Below are positions 16,474 to 24,404 of a stretch of 41,711 nucleotides of DNA, in pieces. Position 1 is the stretch's first letter. Every line of letters starts with the position of its first letter. Source of the stretch: UBA8828 sp046315175 (GTDB lineage: Bacteria > Verrucomicrobiota > Verrucomicrobiia > Opitutales > UBA953); contig JBKDBK010000045.1 of NCBI GenBank assembly GCA_046315175.1, forward strand, positions 1 through 41,711, read 5' to 3'. The notes below the pieces were generated by a model. The model searched no databases. It was given only the letters and a program-made list of their open reading frames with translations, and was not told the origin of the DNA. Both the position numbers and the translations under genes were made by a program.

Positions 16474-16830
16474 ATGCCTCGCGTCACCAACGCACCCTAC
16501 ACCAAGGCCCGCCGCAAGCGGACGCTGAAGAAAGCCAAGGGCTACTTCGGCAGCAAATCGCGCCTCTACCTCCACGCCATGGAGGCGGTCATGCGCGCCC
16601 AGAAGTTCGCCTATCGCGACCGCCGCGAGAAGAAGACCGACTTCCGGCAGCTCTGGATCGTCCGCCTCAACGCGGCCTGCCGCCCCCTCGGCATCTCCTA
16701 CAGCCGGCTCATCGCCGGGCTGAAGAAGGCCAACATCGTCCTCGACCGCAAGAACCTCAGCGAGCTCGCCATCCACGACGCGCCCGCCTTCGAGGCGATT
16801 GTGGCGAAGGCGAAGGCCGCCCTGGCCTGA
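16474..16830 (+). CDS. rplT: 50S ribosomal protein L20
   Basis: A 118-residue basic protein needed for early 50S assembly. The N-terminal tail (MPRVTNAPYTKARRKRTLKK) and the globular domain with YFGSKSRLY, YRDRREKKTDFRQLWI and RLNAACRPLGISYSRLI are typical of L20 and full length. It is preceded by an unusual C/A-rich leader with a hairpin and no Shine-Dalgarno site. pheS follows after 94 bp, so rpmI-rplT and pheST probably share a transcript. Confidence 0.97.
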   Translation: MPRVTNAPYTKARRKRTLKKAKGYFGSKSRLYLHAMEAVMRAQKFAYRDRREKKTDFRQLWIVRLNAACRPLGISYSRLIAGLKKANIVLDRKNLSELAIHDAPAFEAIVAKAKAALA

Positions 16831-16924
16831 GGCCCGTAGGCTCCGCGCCGCGCGGCGAGGCCCCGCCCCCGGGCGGGTCGCCTCCCCGTGCTTTCGCTTG
16901 CCGCCCCCGCCGCCGACTCGCTTG

Positions 16925-17974
16925 ATGGCCACCATGCAGGAGCAGCTCGACCGCGCCCTCGCCGAGGCCGAACAGGCCGCGGCCTCCGTCCGCACCCGCG
17001 CCGAGCTCGAGGCGCTCAAGGCCCGGCTGGTCGGCCCCAACGGGAGCCTCACCGCCGTCTCCAAGTCCATGGGCGCCCTGCCCAAGGAGGAGCGCCCTGA
17101 GGCCGGCAAGCGGGTCAACGCCGCCAAGCAGCGCGCCGAGGCCCTGCTCGCCACGCTCCTCGCCCGCGTGGAGGAGGCCGAGCTCGCGGCCGCCCTCGGG
17201 CCCGCGCCCGATCCCACCCTGCCCAGCCCCGACGCGCCGGCCGGGACGCTCCACCCCCTCACGCGCACCCGCGAGCGCGTCCTCGCCACCTTCCGCAAGC
17301 TCGGCTTCGTCGTCGCCGAGGGTCCCGAGGTCGAGACCGAGTGGCACTGCTTCGACGCGCTCAACACGCCGGCCGACCACCCGGCCCGCGACATGCAGGA
17401 CACGCTCTACCTGCCCGCCGCCTTCCGCTCGGCCGACGCCCCGCGCCAGGGCGACGAGGCCCTGCTCCTGCGCACCCACACCTCGAGCGTGCAGGTCCGC
17501 ACGATGCTCTCCCGCAAGCCCCCCCTGCGCATCGTCGCGCCGGGCCGATGCTTCCGCCGCGACGCGGTCGACGCCACCCACTCCGCCAACTTCCACCAGG
17601 TCGAGGGCCTCTGGGTCGACCGCTCGGTGACCCTGGCCGACCTGCGCGGCGTGCTCGACTTCTTCGTCCGCGAGACCTTCGGCCCCGAGGCCGAGACCCG
17701 GCTCCGCCCGTCCTTCTTCCCCTTCACCGAGCCGAGCTTCGAGATGGACATCCGCTCGCCCGATCTCGGCCGCCTCTCCGGGCGCTGGCTCGAGGTGCTC
17801 GGCTGCGGGCTGGTCGACCCCAAGGTCCTCGCCGCCTGCGAGCTCGACCCGCAGGAGTGGTCCGGCCTCGCCTTCGGCCTGGGCCTCGAGCGCATCACCA
17901 TGCTCGTCCACGGCATCGACGACATCCGCCACCTCTACGCCAACGACCTCCGCTTCCTGCGGCAGCTGTCCTGA
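16925..17974 (+). CDS. pheS: Phenylalanyl-tRNA synthetase alpha subunit
   Basis: Catalytic subunit of the (alpha-beta)2 enzyme that charges tRNA-Phe. It has 349 residues: an N-terminal coiled coil (about 1-85) that reaches the tRNA, then the class II core. Visible landmarks are THTSSVQVR, GRCFRRDAVDATHSANFHQ (motif 2), the PSFFPFTEPSFEMDI segment and GLGLERITMLVHGIDDIR (motif 3, near 318). ATG 16925 is chosen because it gives the normal length; ATG 16934 is possible. The stop is 3 nt before pheT. Confidence 0.96.
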   Translation: MATMQEQLDRALAEAEQAAASVRTRAELEALKARLVGPNGSLTAVSKSMGALPKEERPEAGKRVNAAKQRAEALLATLLARVEEAELAAALGPAPDPTLPSPDAPAGTLHPLTRTRERVLATFRKLGFVVAEGPEVETEWHCFDALNTPADHPARDMQDTLYLPAAFRSADAPRQGDEALLLRTHTSSVQVRTMLSRKPPLRIVAPGRCFRRDAVDATHSANFHQVEGLWVDRSVTLADLRGVLDFFVRETFGPEAETRLRPSFFPFTEPSFEMDIRSPDLGRLSGRWLEVLGCGLVDPKVLAACELDPQEWSGLAFGLGLERITMLVHGIDDIRHLYANDLRFLRQLS

Positions 17975-17977
17975 ACC

Positions 17978-20407
17978 ATGCGCGTCTCCCTCCAGTCCCT
18001 CGCGCGCCATGTCGACCTCGGCGACACCCCCGTCGCCCGCCTCGAGGAGCTCCTTCCCATGCTCGGCCTCGAGGTGGAGTCCGTCTCCTCCTTCGGCCTT
18101 GCGCCCATCCCCCGCGTGGTGGTCGGCGAGATCGTCGCCTTCGAGAAGCATCCCAAGGCCGACCGGCTGAGCGTCTGCCGGGTCGACGTGGGCGACGGCG
18201 AGCCGCGCCAGATCGTCTGCGGCGCCAAGAACTTCAAGGCCGGCGACCGCGTCCCGGTGGCCCTGCCCGGCGCCGTCCTGCCCGGCAACCTCGAGATCAA
18301 GGTCGGCCGCCTCCGCGATGTCGAGTCGCAGGGCATGCTCTGCTCCGCCGAGGAGCTCGGACTCCCCGCCGGCGAGGACGGCCTGCTCATCCTCACCCCG
18401 CGCCAGCCCGCCCTCGGCGCGCCGCTCCACTCGCTCTTCCCCTCGCCCGACACCGTCCTGGAGATCGCCGTCACCGCCAACCGCGGCGACTGTCTCGGGC
18501 TGCGCGGCGTCGCCCGCGAGCTCGCCGCCGCCCTCGGCCTGCCCCTCAAGCCCCTTGCGCCCGCCGCGCCCGCCGGCGCCTCCGCCCAGCCCTCGCCCGG
18601 CGACCCCTTCGGATTCGTCCGCGTCGCCTCGCCCACCTGCGCCCTCTACACGCTCCGCGGCTTCCGCGGCGCCAAGGTCGGCCCCTCGCCCGAGTGGATG
18701 CGCCGCGACCTCGAGGCCGCGGGCCTTCGCCCGGTCAACAACGTGGTCGACATCACCAACTGGGTGATGGTCCAGACCGGCCAGCCCCTCCACGCCTTCG
18801 ACGCGGCCAAGGTCTCGGGCGGCGTCGAGGTGCGACCCGCGCGCGACGGCGAGCGCCTCGCCCTGCTCGACGGCCGCGAGGTCGCCCTCGACGGCTCGGT
18901 CTGCGTCATCGCCGACGCCACCCGGCCCCTCGTCGTGGCCGGCGTCATGGGCGGGGCCGACAGCGGCGTCACCTCCGGCACCACCGACCTGCTCCTCGAG
19001 TCGGCCTGGTTCGTCCCGGGCGATGTCCGCCGCGCCGCCCGCCGCCTCGGCGTCTCGACCGACTCCTCCCTCCGCTTCGCCCGCGACGTCGACCCCGCCG
19101 GGGTTGAGCTCGCCGCCCGCCTCGCCGCCGACCTCCTCGCCGAGCTCGCCGGGGCCCGGACGACCGGCCCCGCGGTCGCCGTCGGCCTGCCGCCCCGCGG
19201 CGAGCGCCGCATCCACCTTCCCTCCGGCTTCGTCGCCGCCAAGCTCGGCTCCCCGGCTCCCGACGCCGTCGTGGCCGAGGTCCTCCGCCGCATCGGCTTC
19301 GCCGTCGCCCCCGCCGAGGGCGGCCTCGCCGTGACCGTCCCTTCCTTCCGCTCGGACGTCGAGCGCCCCATCGACCTCGTCGAGGAGTTTGTCCGCATCC
19401 ACGGCACCGGCCAGGTTCCCGTCGGCCGCCCCGTCGCCCCCACGCCCAACGAGCCGGAGGCGCCCGCCGCGGCCTTCGTGCGCGAGGCCGCCCTACGTCT
19501 CGCCGGTTCCGGCCACGCCGAGTGCTGCCATTACAGCCTGCGCGACCGGGCCGAGCTCGTCCGCACCCTCGGCGAGCCCGCGGCCGACACCCTCGCCCTC
19601 GGCAACCCCCTGACCGCCGACCAGACACACCTGCGCGCCTCGCTCCTGCCCGGCCTCGCCCTCGCGCTCCAGCTCAACCTCTCCGTCCACGCCGAGCCTT
19701 CCCGCCTGTTCGAGACGGGCACCGTCTTCCGTCCCGGCGCCGACGGCCAGGTCAGGGAATACCTCGCCGTCGCCGCCGCCGCCCTCGCCGAGCCCGCGCG
19801 CCGCTCCTGGCTGGCGCGCCCCGCTCCCGACCTCTTCTCCGCCAAGCGGCTGGTGACCGACCTCGCCCTCGCCGCCGGCATCGCCGCCTCCCGTCTCACC
19901 TGGGTTCCGGCCGCCTCGGGCCTCTGGCAGGCCGGCCACGCCGCCGAGCTCGCCGACCGCGGTCGCGCCGCCCTCGGCGGGTGCGGCCTGCTCGACCTTC
20001 GCTGGACCCGCGGGCTGGACATCCGCGGCTCGGTTGTCGCCGCCGAGATCCTGCTCCCCCGCGCCGCCCTCGCCGCCCGCAAGCCCGCCCGGCTCGAGCC
20101 CTTCAGCAACCAGCCCCCGGTGGCGCGCGACATCGCCCTCGTCGTGCCCATCGCGGTCGGCGCCGGCGAGGTCCTCGAGCGCCTGCGCCAAGCCGCCGCC
20201 AAGGCCGCGGGCAAGGAGATCGCGGTGGAGTCCGTCACCTGCTTCGACGTCTTCGCCGGCGACGGTCTGCCCGAGGGCGCCCGCTCCCTCGCCTTCGAGA
20301 TCACCCTCCGGCACGCCGCCCGCACCCTCGCCGAGGCCGAGGTCGCCGGCGTGCTCGACCAAGTCGCCACGGCCGCCGGCAAGTCCGGCTGGACCGTCCG
20401 TCGCTGA
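17978..20407 (+). CDS. pheT: Phenylalanyl-tRNA synthetase beta subunit
   Basis: An 809-residue partner of PheS that contributes editing of mischarged Tyr and tRNA binding. Domains in order: an N-terminal EMAP-like tRNA-binding domain (about 40-150, with KHPKADRLSVCRVDVGDG), the B3/B4 editing region (about 200-370), the B5 domain (about 400-475), a catalytic-like core, and a C-terminal ferredoxin-fold anticodon-binding domain (from about 708, FSNQPPVARDIALVVP). Length is normal. It starts 3 nt after pheS and ends 3 nt before gatC, so translation is probably coupled. Confidence 0.96.
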   Translation: MRVSLQSLARHVDLGDTPVARLEELLPMLGLEVESVSSFGLAPIPRVVVGEIVAFEKHPKADRLSVCRVDVGDGEPRQIVCGAKNFKAGDRVPVALPGAVLPGNLEIKVGRLRDVESQGMLCSAEELGLPAGEDGLLILTPRQPALGAPLHSLFPSPDTVLEIAVTANRGDCLGLRGVARELAAALGLPLKPLAPAAPAGASAQPSPGDPFGFVRVASPTCALYTLRGFRGAKVGPSPEWMRRDLEAAGLRPVNNVVDITNWVMVQTGQPLHAFDAAKVSGGVEVRPARDGERLALLDGREVALDGSVCVIADATRPLVVAGVMGGADSGVTSGTTDLLLESAWFVPGDVRRAARRLGVSTDSSLRFARDVDPAGVELAARLAADLLAELAGARTTGPAVAVGLPPRGERRIHLPSGFVAAKLGSPAPDAVVAEVLRRIGFAVAPAEGGLAVTVPSFRSDVERPIDLVEEFVRIHGTGQVPVGRPVAPTPNEPEAPAAAFVREAALRLAGSGHAECCHYSLRDRAELVRTLGEPAADTLALGNPLTADQTHLRASLLPGLALALQLNLSVHAEPSRLFETGTVFRPGADGQVREYLAVAAAALAEPARRSWLARPAPDLFSAKRLVTDLALAAGIAASRLTWVPAASGLWQAGHAAELADRGRAALGGCGLLDLRWTRGLDIRGSVVAAEILLPRAALAARKPARLEPFSNQPPVARDIALVVPIAVGAGEVLERLRQAAAKAAGKEIAVESVTCFDVFAGDGLPEGARSLAFEITLRHAARTLAEAEVAGVLDQVATAAGKSGWTVRR

Positions 20408-20410
20408 AGG

Positions 20411-20704
20411 ATGCCCAAGGGTCTCGACATCGACCACATCGCGCGGCTCGCCCGGCTCAGCCTCTCCCCCGAGGAGCGCGAGCGCTACGCCGCCCAGCTC
20501 GGGCAGGTCCTCGGCCACTTCGCCGCGCTCGCCGCGATGGGTCCCGGCCCCGCCGATGCCGGCCTGCGCGCCCCCGTGCCCGACGCCTCGCTGCGCGCCG
20601 ACCAGCCGGGGCAGCCCCTGTCGCCCGCCGAGTTCCTGCGCACCGCCCCCGCGGCGCGCGACGGCCAGGTCGCCGTGCCCCGCGTCGTCGACGACGCCTC
20701 CTGA
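20411..20704 (+). CDS. gatC: Asp/Glu-tRNA amidotransferase subunit C
   Basis: A 97-residue small subunit of GatCAB, the complex that converts Glu-tRNA(Gln) and/or Asp-tRNA(Asn) to the amide forms. GatC wraps around GatA and stabilises the complex. The sequence DIDHIARLARLSLSPEERE at the start and LRADQPGQPLSPAEFLRTAP near the end are family hallmarks. It lies 3 nt from pheT and from gatA. Its presence suggests that this bacterium makes Gln-tRNA or Asn-tRNA indirectly. Confidence 0.95.
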   Translation: MPKGLDIDHIARLARLSLSPEERERYAAQLGQVLGHFAALAAMGPGPADAGLRAPVPDASLRADQPGQPLSPAEFLRTAPAARDGQVAVPRVVDDAS

Positions 20705-20707
20705 GCC

Positions 20708-22159
20708 ATGGCCGAGCCGCTCCACACCCTCGGGGCCGCCGAGCTCGGCCGCAGGCTCGCCTCCCGCGACCTCACCTCGCGCCACCTCGCCGAGGCCCTC
20801 CTCGCCCGCGCCGCCTCCCGGCGCGAGCTCGGCGCCTTCAACTCCCTGGATGCCGACGACCTCCTCCGCCAGGCCGACGCCGCCGACGCGCGCCGCGCCA
20901 AGGGCGAATCCCTCGGGCCCCTCGACGGCATCCCCGTCGCCATCAAGGACAACATCGCCGTCCGCGGGCAGCCCCTCACCTGCTCGAGCCGCATGCTGGC
21001 CGGCTTCGTCTCGCCCTACGATAGCGCCGTCGCCGAGCGGCTCCGCGCCGCGGGCGCCCTCCTCATGGGGCGCCTCAACATGGACGAGTTCGCCATGGGC
21101 TCCTCGACCGAGACCTCGGCCACCGGCCTGGCGCGCAACCCCTGGGATCCCGGGCGCACCCCGGGCGGTTCCTCGGGCGGCAGCGCCGCCTGCCTCGCCT
21201 CCGGCCAGGCCCCGCTGGCGCTCGGTTCCGACACCGGGGGCTCCATCCGCCAGCCCGCCTCCCATTGCGGCCTGGTCGGACTCAAGCCCACCTATGGCCT
21301 GGTCTCACGCCACGGCCTCGTCGCCTTCGCCTCGTCCCTCGACCAAATCGGCCCGATGGCGCGCTCCGTCGAGGACTGCGAGCTGCTGCTCGCCGCCCTC
21401 GCCGGACCCGACGCGCGCGACATGACCTGCCTTGCGGCCGACGCCCGCGCGCCGCGCGCCCTTCCGGAGGGGCGCAAGCCCCGACTCGGCGTGCCCCGCG
21501 CCCTGCTCGAGGGCGTCGCCCCCGGCGTCCGCAAGGCCTTCGACGCCGCCCTCGAGGTCTACCGCGCCGAGGGGTGCGAGCTGGTCGACGTCGACCTGCC
21601 CTCCGCCGCCCTCGCCGTGCCCGCCTACTACGTCGTGGCCACCGCCGAGGCCTCGTCCAACCTCGCCCGCTACGACGGCATCCGCTACGGCCACCGCGCC
21701 GCGTGCGACGGCGACATCGTCGCCCTCATGTCCCAGTCCCGCGCCGAGGGCTTCGGCGCCGAGGTCAAGCGGCGCATCCTCCTCGGCACCTTCGTCCTCA
21801 GCGCCGGGTTCGCCGACGCCTATTACGGCAAGGCCCTCGCCGCCCGCGCCCGCATCCGCGACGAGTACCTCGGCGCCCTCGGGCGCGTCGACGCGCTCGC
21901 CACCCCCACCGTGCCCAGCTCCGCCTTCCGCCTCGGCGAGAAGGCCGCCGACCCCCTCCAGATGTACCTGGAGGACCTCTTCACCATCCCCGCCAACCTC
22001 GCGGGCCTGCCCGCCCTTTCCGTTCCCTCCGGACTCGACGGCTCCCTGCCCGTCGGCCTCCACCTCGTGGGTCCCCCGCTCGGCGAGGGTCTCCTCCTCG
22101 GCCTCGCCCGCCGCCTCGAGCGCGCCACGGGCCTCGCCCACCGCGTCGCCCAGCCATGA
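20708..22159 (+). CDS. gatA: Asp/Glu-tRNA amidotransferase subunit A
   Basis: A 483-residue glutaminase subunit of GatCAB that releases ammonia from glutamine for the GatB site. It is an amidase-signature enzyme with the Ser-cisSer-Lys triad visible: Lys80 in GIPVAIKDN, Ser155 in PGGSSGGSAA and Ser179 in GSDTGGSIRQPA. GLVGLKPTYGLVSRHGLVAFASSLDQ follows the triad, as in true GatA. Length is standard. The stop codon overlaps the gatB start (ATGA). Confidence 0.97.
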   Translation: MAEPLHTLGAAELGRRLASRDLTSRHLAEALLARAASRRELGAFNSLDADDLLRQADAADARRAKGESLGPLDGIPVAIKDNIAVRGQPLTCSSRMLAGFVSPYDSAVAERLRAAGALLMGRLNMDEFAMGSSTETSATGLARNPWDPGRTPGGSSGGSAACLASGQAPLALGSDTGGSIRQPASHCGLVGLKPTYGLVSRHGLVAFASSLDQIGPMARSVEDCELLLAALAGPDARDMTCLAADARAPRALPEGRKPRLGVPRALLEGVAPGVRKAFDAALEVYRAEGCELVDVDLPSAALAVPAYYVVATAEASSNLARYDGIRYGHRAACDGDIVALMSQSRAEGFGAEVKRRILLGTFVLSAGFADAYYGKALAARARIRDEYLGALGRVDALATPTVPSSAFRLGEKAADPLQMYLEDLFTIPANLAGLPALSVPSGLDGSLPVGLHLVGPPLGEGLLLGLARRLERATGLAHRVAQP

Positions 22160-23655
22160 GCAACCTGCACGAGGGCTGGGAGGTCGTCATCGGTCTCGAG
22201 GTGCACGTCCAGCTGCGCACCGCGGCCAAGGTGTTCTCCCCCGCGCCCTGGGGCTTCGGCGCCGAGCCCAACTCCCACATCGACCCCGTCTCGCTCGGCC
22301 TCCCGGGCAGCCTTCCCGTGGTCAACCTCGCCGCGCTCGAGCAGGCCATCCGCCTCGGCCTGGCGGTCGACGCCGAGATTCCCGAGGTCTGCGCCTGGGA
22401 CCGGAAAAACTACTTCTATCCCGACAATCCCAAGAACTACCAGCTGACCCAGATGGCCCGGCCCGTGGTGGTCGGCGGCTCGGTCGAGATCGAGCTGCCC
22501 GGCCCCTCGCGCAACGTCATGGGCGAGCACCGCCGGGTCCGGCTGCACCACGCCCACCTCGAGGAGGACGTCGGCAAGCTCAGCCACGCCGCGGGCGGCT
22601 CGCTCGTCGACTACAACCGCGCCGGCGTGCCGCTGCTCGAGATCGTCACCGAGCCCGACCTGCGCTCGGCCGCCGAGGCCGAGGCCTTCCTCCGCGCCCT
22701 CCACGCCCTCGTCACGCAGGCGGGGATCTCCGACGCCGACATGGAGAAGGGCCAGCTGCGCTGCGACGCCAACGTCTCCCTCCGCCGCCCCGGCGCCCCC
22801 CTCGGCACCCGCACCGAGACCAAGAACCTCAACTCCATCTCCGGCGTCCGCGCCGCCATCGAGGCCGAGGTTGTCCGCCAGGCCCGCGAGCTCGAGGCCG
22901 GCCGCCCCATCGTCCAGGAGACGCGCGGCTGGAACGCCGAGGTCGGCCGCGGCTATGTCCTGCGCGACAAGGAGGACGCCCAGGATTACCGCTATTTCCC
23001 CGATCCCGACATCCCCCCGGTCGCCATCGACCGCGCCCGCGTCGAGCGGCTCCGCGCCGGCCTGCCCGAGCGGCCCTTCGACCGCCAGCGCCGCTACCTC
23101 GCCGACCTCGCCCTGCCTTACACCGCGGCCAGCGTGCTCGTCGCCGACCTCGCCCTCGCCCTCTGGTTCGAGGAGGCCGTCGCCGCCCACCCCGCCAACC
23201 CGGTCGGCATCGCCAACCTTGTCGCCAACGACCTCCTCCGCGAGCTCGCCGCCGCGGGCCAGCCTGCCGAGGTCGGCGGCGCCCCCGCCGCGCCGGCCGG
23301 CCTCGCCGACTGCAAGGTGCGCCCCGCCGCCCTCGCCGAGCTCGTCCGGCTGACCGACGCCGGCACGATCTCCAAGCAGCAGGCCCGCGAGGTGCTCGCG
23401 GAGATGTTCCTCTCCGGCCAGGCGCCCGCCGCCATCGTCGCGGCGCGCGGCCTCGCCCAGAACAGCGACGCCGGCGAGCTTGAGAAGGTCGTGCGCGAGG
23501 TCGTCGCCGACCCCGCCTTCGCCAAGTCGCTCGCCGAGTTCCGCGCCGGCAACGCCAAGGCGATCAACGCGCTCAAGGGCCCCATCATGAAGCGCACCCA
23601 GGGCAAGGCCAACCCGGCGCTGGTCGACGAGATCCTGCGCCGCGTCCTCGCATGA
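22156..23655 (+). CDS. gatB: Asp/Glu-tRNA amidotransferase subunit B
   Basis: A 499-residue subunit that binds the mischarged tRNA, phosphorylates its side-chain carboxylate with ATP and transfers ammonia. Landmarks are VVIGLEVHVQLRT near residue 10, the KNYFYPDNPKNYQ segment, EEDVGKLSHAAGGSLVDYNR and TKNLNSISGVRAAIE. A helical tail domain and a YqeY-like C-terminus end with GKANPALVDEILRR. The frame is open far upstream, but ATG 22156 overlaps the gatA stop by 4 nt and gives the standard N-terminus. The gatB stop in turn overlaps the next start. Confidence 0.97.
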   Translation: MSNLHEGWEVVIGLEVHVQLRTAAKVFSPAPWGFGAEPNSHIDPVSLGLPGSLPVVNLAALEQAIRLGLAVDAEIPEVCAWDRKNYFYPDNPKNYQLTQMARPVVVGGSVEIELPGPSRNVMGEHRRVRLHHAHLEEDVGKLSHAAGGSLVDYNRAGVPLLEIVTEPDLRSAAEAEAFLRALHALVTQAGISDADMEKGQLRCDANVSLRRPGAPLGTRTETKNLNSISGVRAAIEAEVVRQARELEAGRPIVQETRGWNAEVGRGYVLRDKEDAQDYRYFPDPDIPPVAIDRARVERLRAGLPERPFDRQRRYLADLALPYTAASVLVADLALALWFEEAVAAHPANPVGIANLVANDLLRELAAAGQPAEVGGAPAAPAGLADCKVRPAALAELVRLTDAGTISKQQAREVLAEMFLSGQAPAAIVAARGLAQNSDAGELEKVVREVVADPAFAKSLAEFRAGNAKAINALKGPIMKRTQGKANPALVDEILRRVLA

Positions 23656-24371
23656 CGGGACCCCGCGAGCCCTCTCCCTGGGAAGCCAGCCGCCGCGCCG
23701 CCGGCGACGTGGCCCTGCCCGCCAGCCTCGTCCTGCTCGCCGCGCTCGCCCTCGTCATCGCCTATTACCACCTGCCCGCCGTCGGCCTGGCGCTCGACCG
23801 CCTCGGCGCCATCAGCCGCTCGGGCGGGCTCGCCTTCGCCGCCGGCCTGACCGCCCTCACCGCCGGGCTCATCCCGTGGCTTCTCCGCATGGCCATGCCC
23901 TCCCTCCGGCCCGCGCACCCCTGGAAGGACCTCCTGCACAGCCTGGTCTGGTGGGCCCTGATGGGAATCGTGGTGAGCAGCTTCTACCGTCTGCTCACCG
24001 CCGCCTTTGGCGACCAGCCAAGCCTGGGCGTCGTGGCGGTCAAGGTGCTGTTCGACAGCACCCTCTTCACGATGCTCGTCGGCTCCCCGGGCAACGCCCT
24101 TTCCCACCTCTGGAAGGATCTCGGCTGGGACCTGGCCGAGCTGCGCCGGCATCTCCGGCCCGGCTGGTATAGGCGCATCGTGGTCCCCAACCTCCTGCCC
24201 AACTGGGTGGTTTGGATCCCCGGCGCCGCCATCTTCTACAGCCTGCCGCTCGACCTCCAGCTGCCCGTGGCCAACGGCATCGGCTGCTGCTGGGCCCTGC
24301 TTTGCGTGCGCATCGCCGCCCATTCCTCGGGCGCCGACCCGGTTTCGGGCTCCTCCCATCCCTCGGCTTGA
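23652..24371 (+). CDS. Multi-pass membrane protein of unknown function
   Basis: A 239-residue integral membrane protein with about five to six hydrophobic segments (near 20-42, 58-78, 95-115, 122-142, 175-195 and 200-220). Trp/Pro-containing turns are seen at IPWLLRM, WKDLLHSLVWW and PNLLPNWVVWIPGA. The pattern of short helices with Trp-rich loops is somewhat like the Mpv17/PMP22 family, but I cannot confirm this. The start overlaps the gatB stop (ATGA) and priA follows after 33 nt, so it is embedded in the translation unit. No motif suggests an enzyme. Confidence 0.7.
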   Translation: MTGPREPSPWEASRRAAGDVALPASLVLLAALALVIAYYHLPAVGLALDRLGAISRSGGLAFAAGLTALTAGLIPWLLRMAMPSLRPAHPWKDLLHSLVWWALMGIVVSSFYRLLTAAFGDQPSLGVVAVKVLFDSTLFTMLVGSPGNALSHLWKDLGWDLAELRRHLRPGWYRRIVVPNLLPNWVVWIPGAAIFYSLPLDLQLPVANGIGCCWALLCVRIAAHSSGADPVSGSSHPSA

Positions 24372-24404
24372 ATCCCGGCCCGCCGCGGGCGAGGATGTCC
24401 CTCC

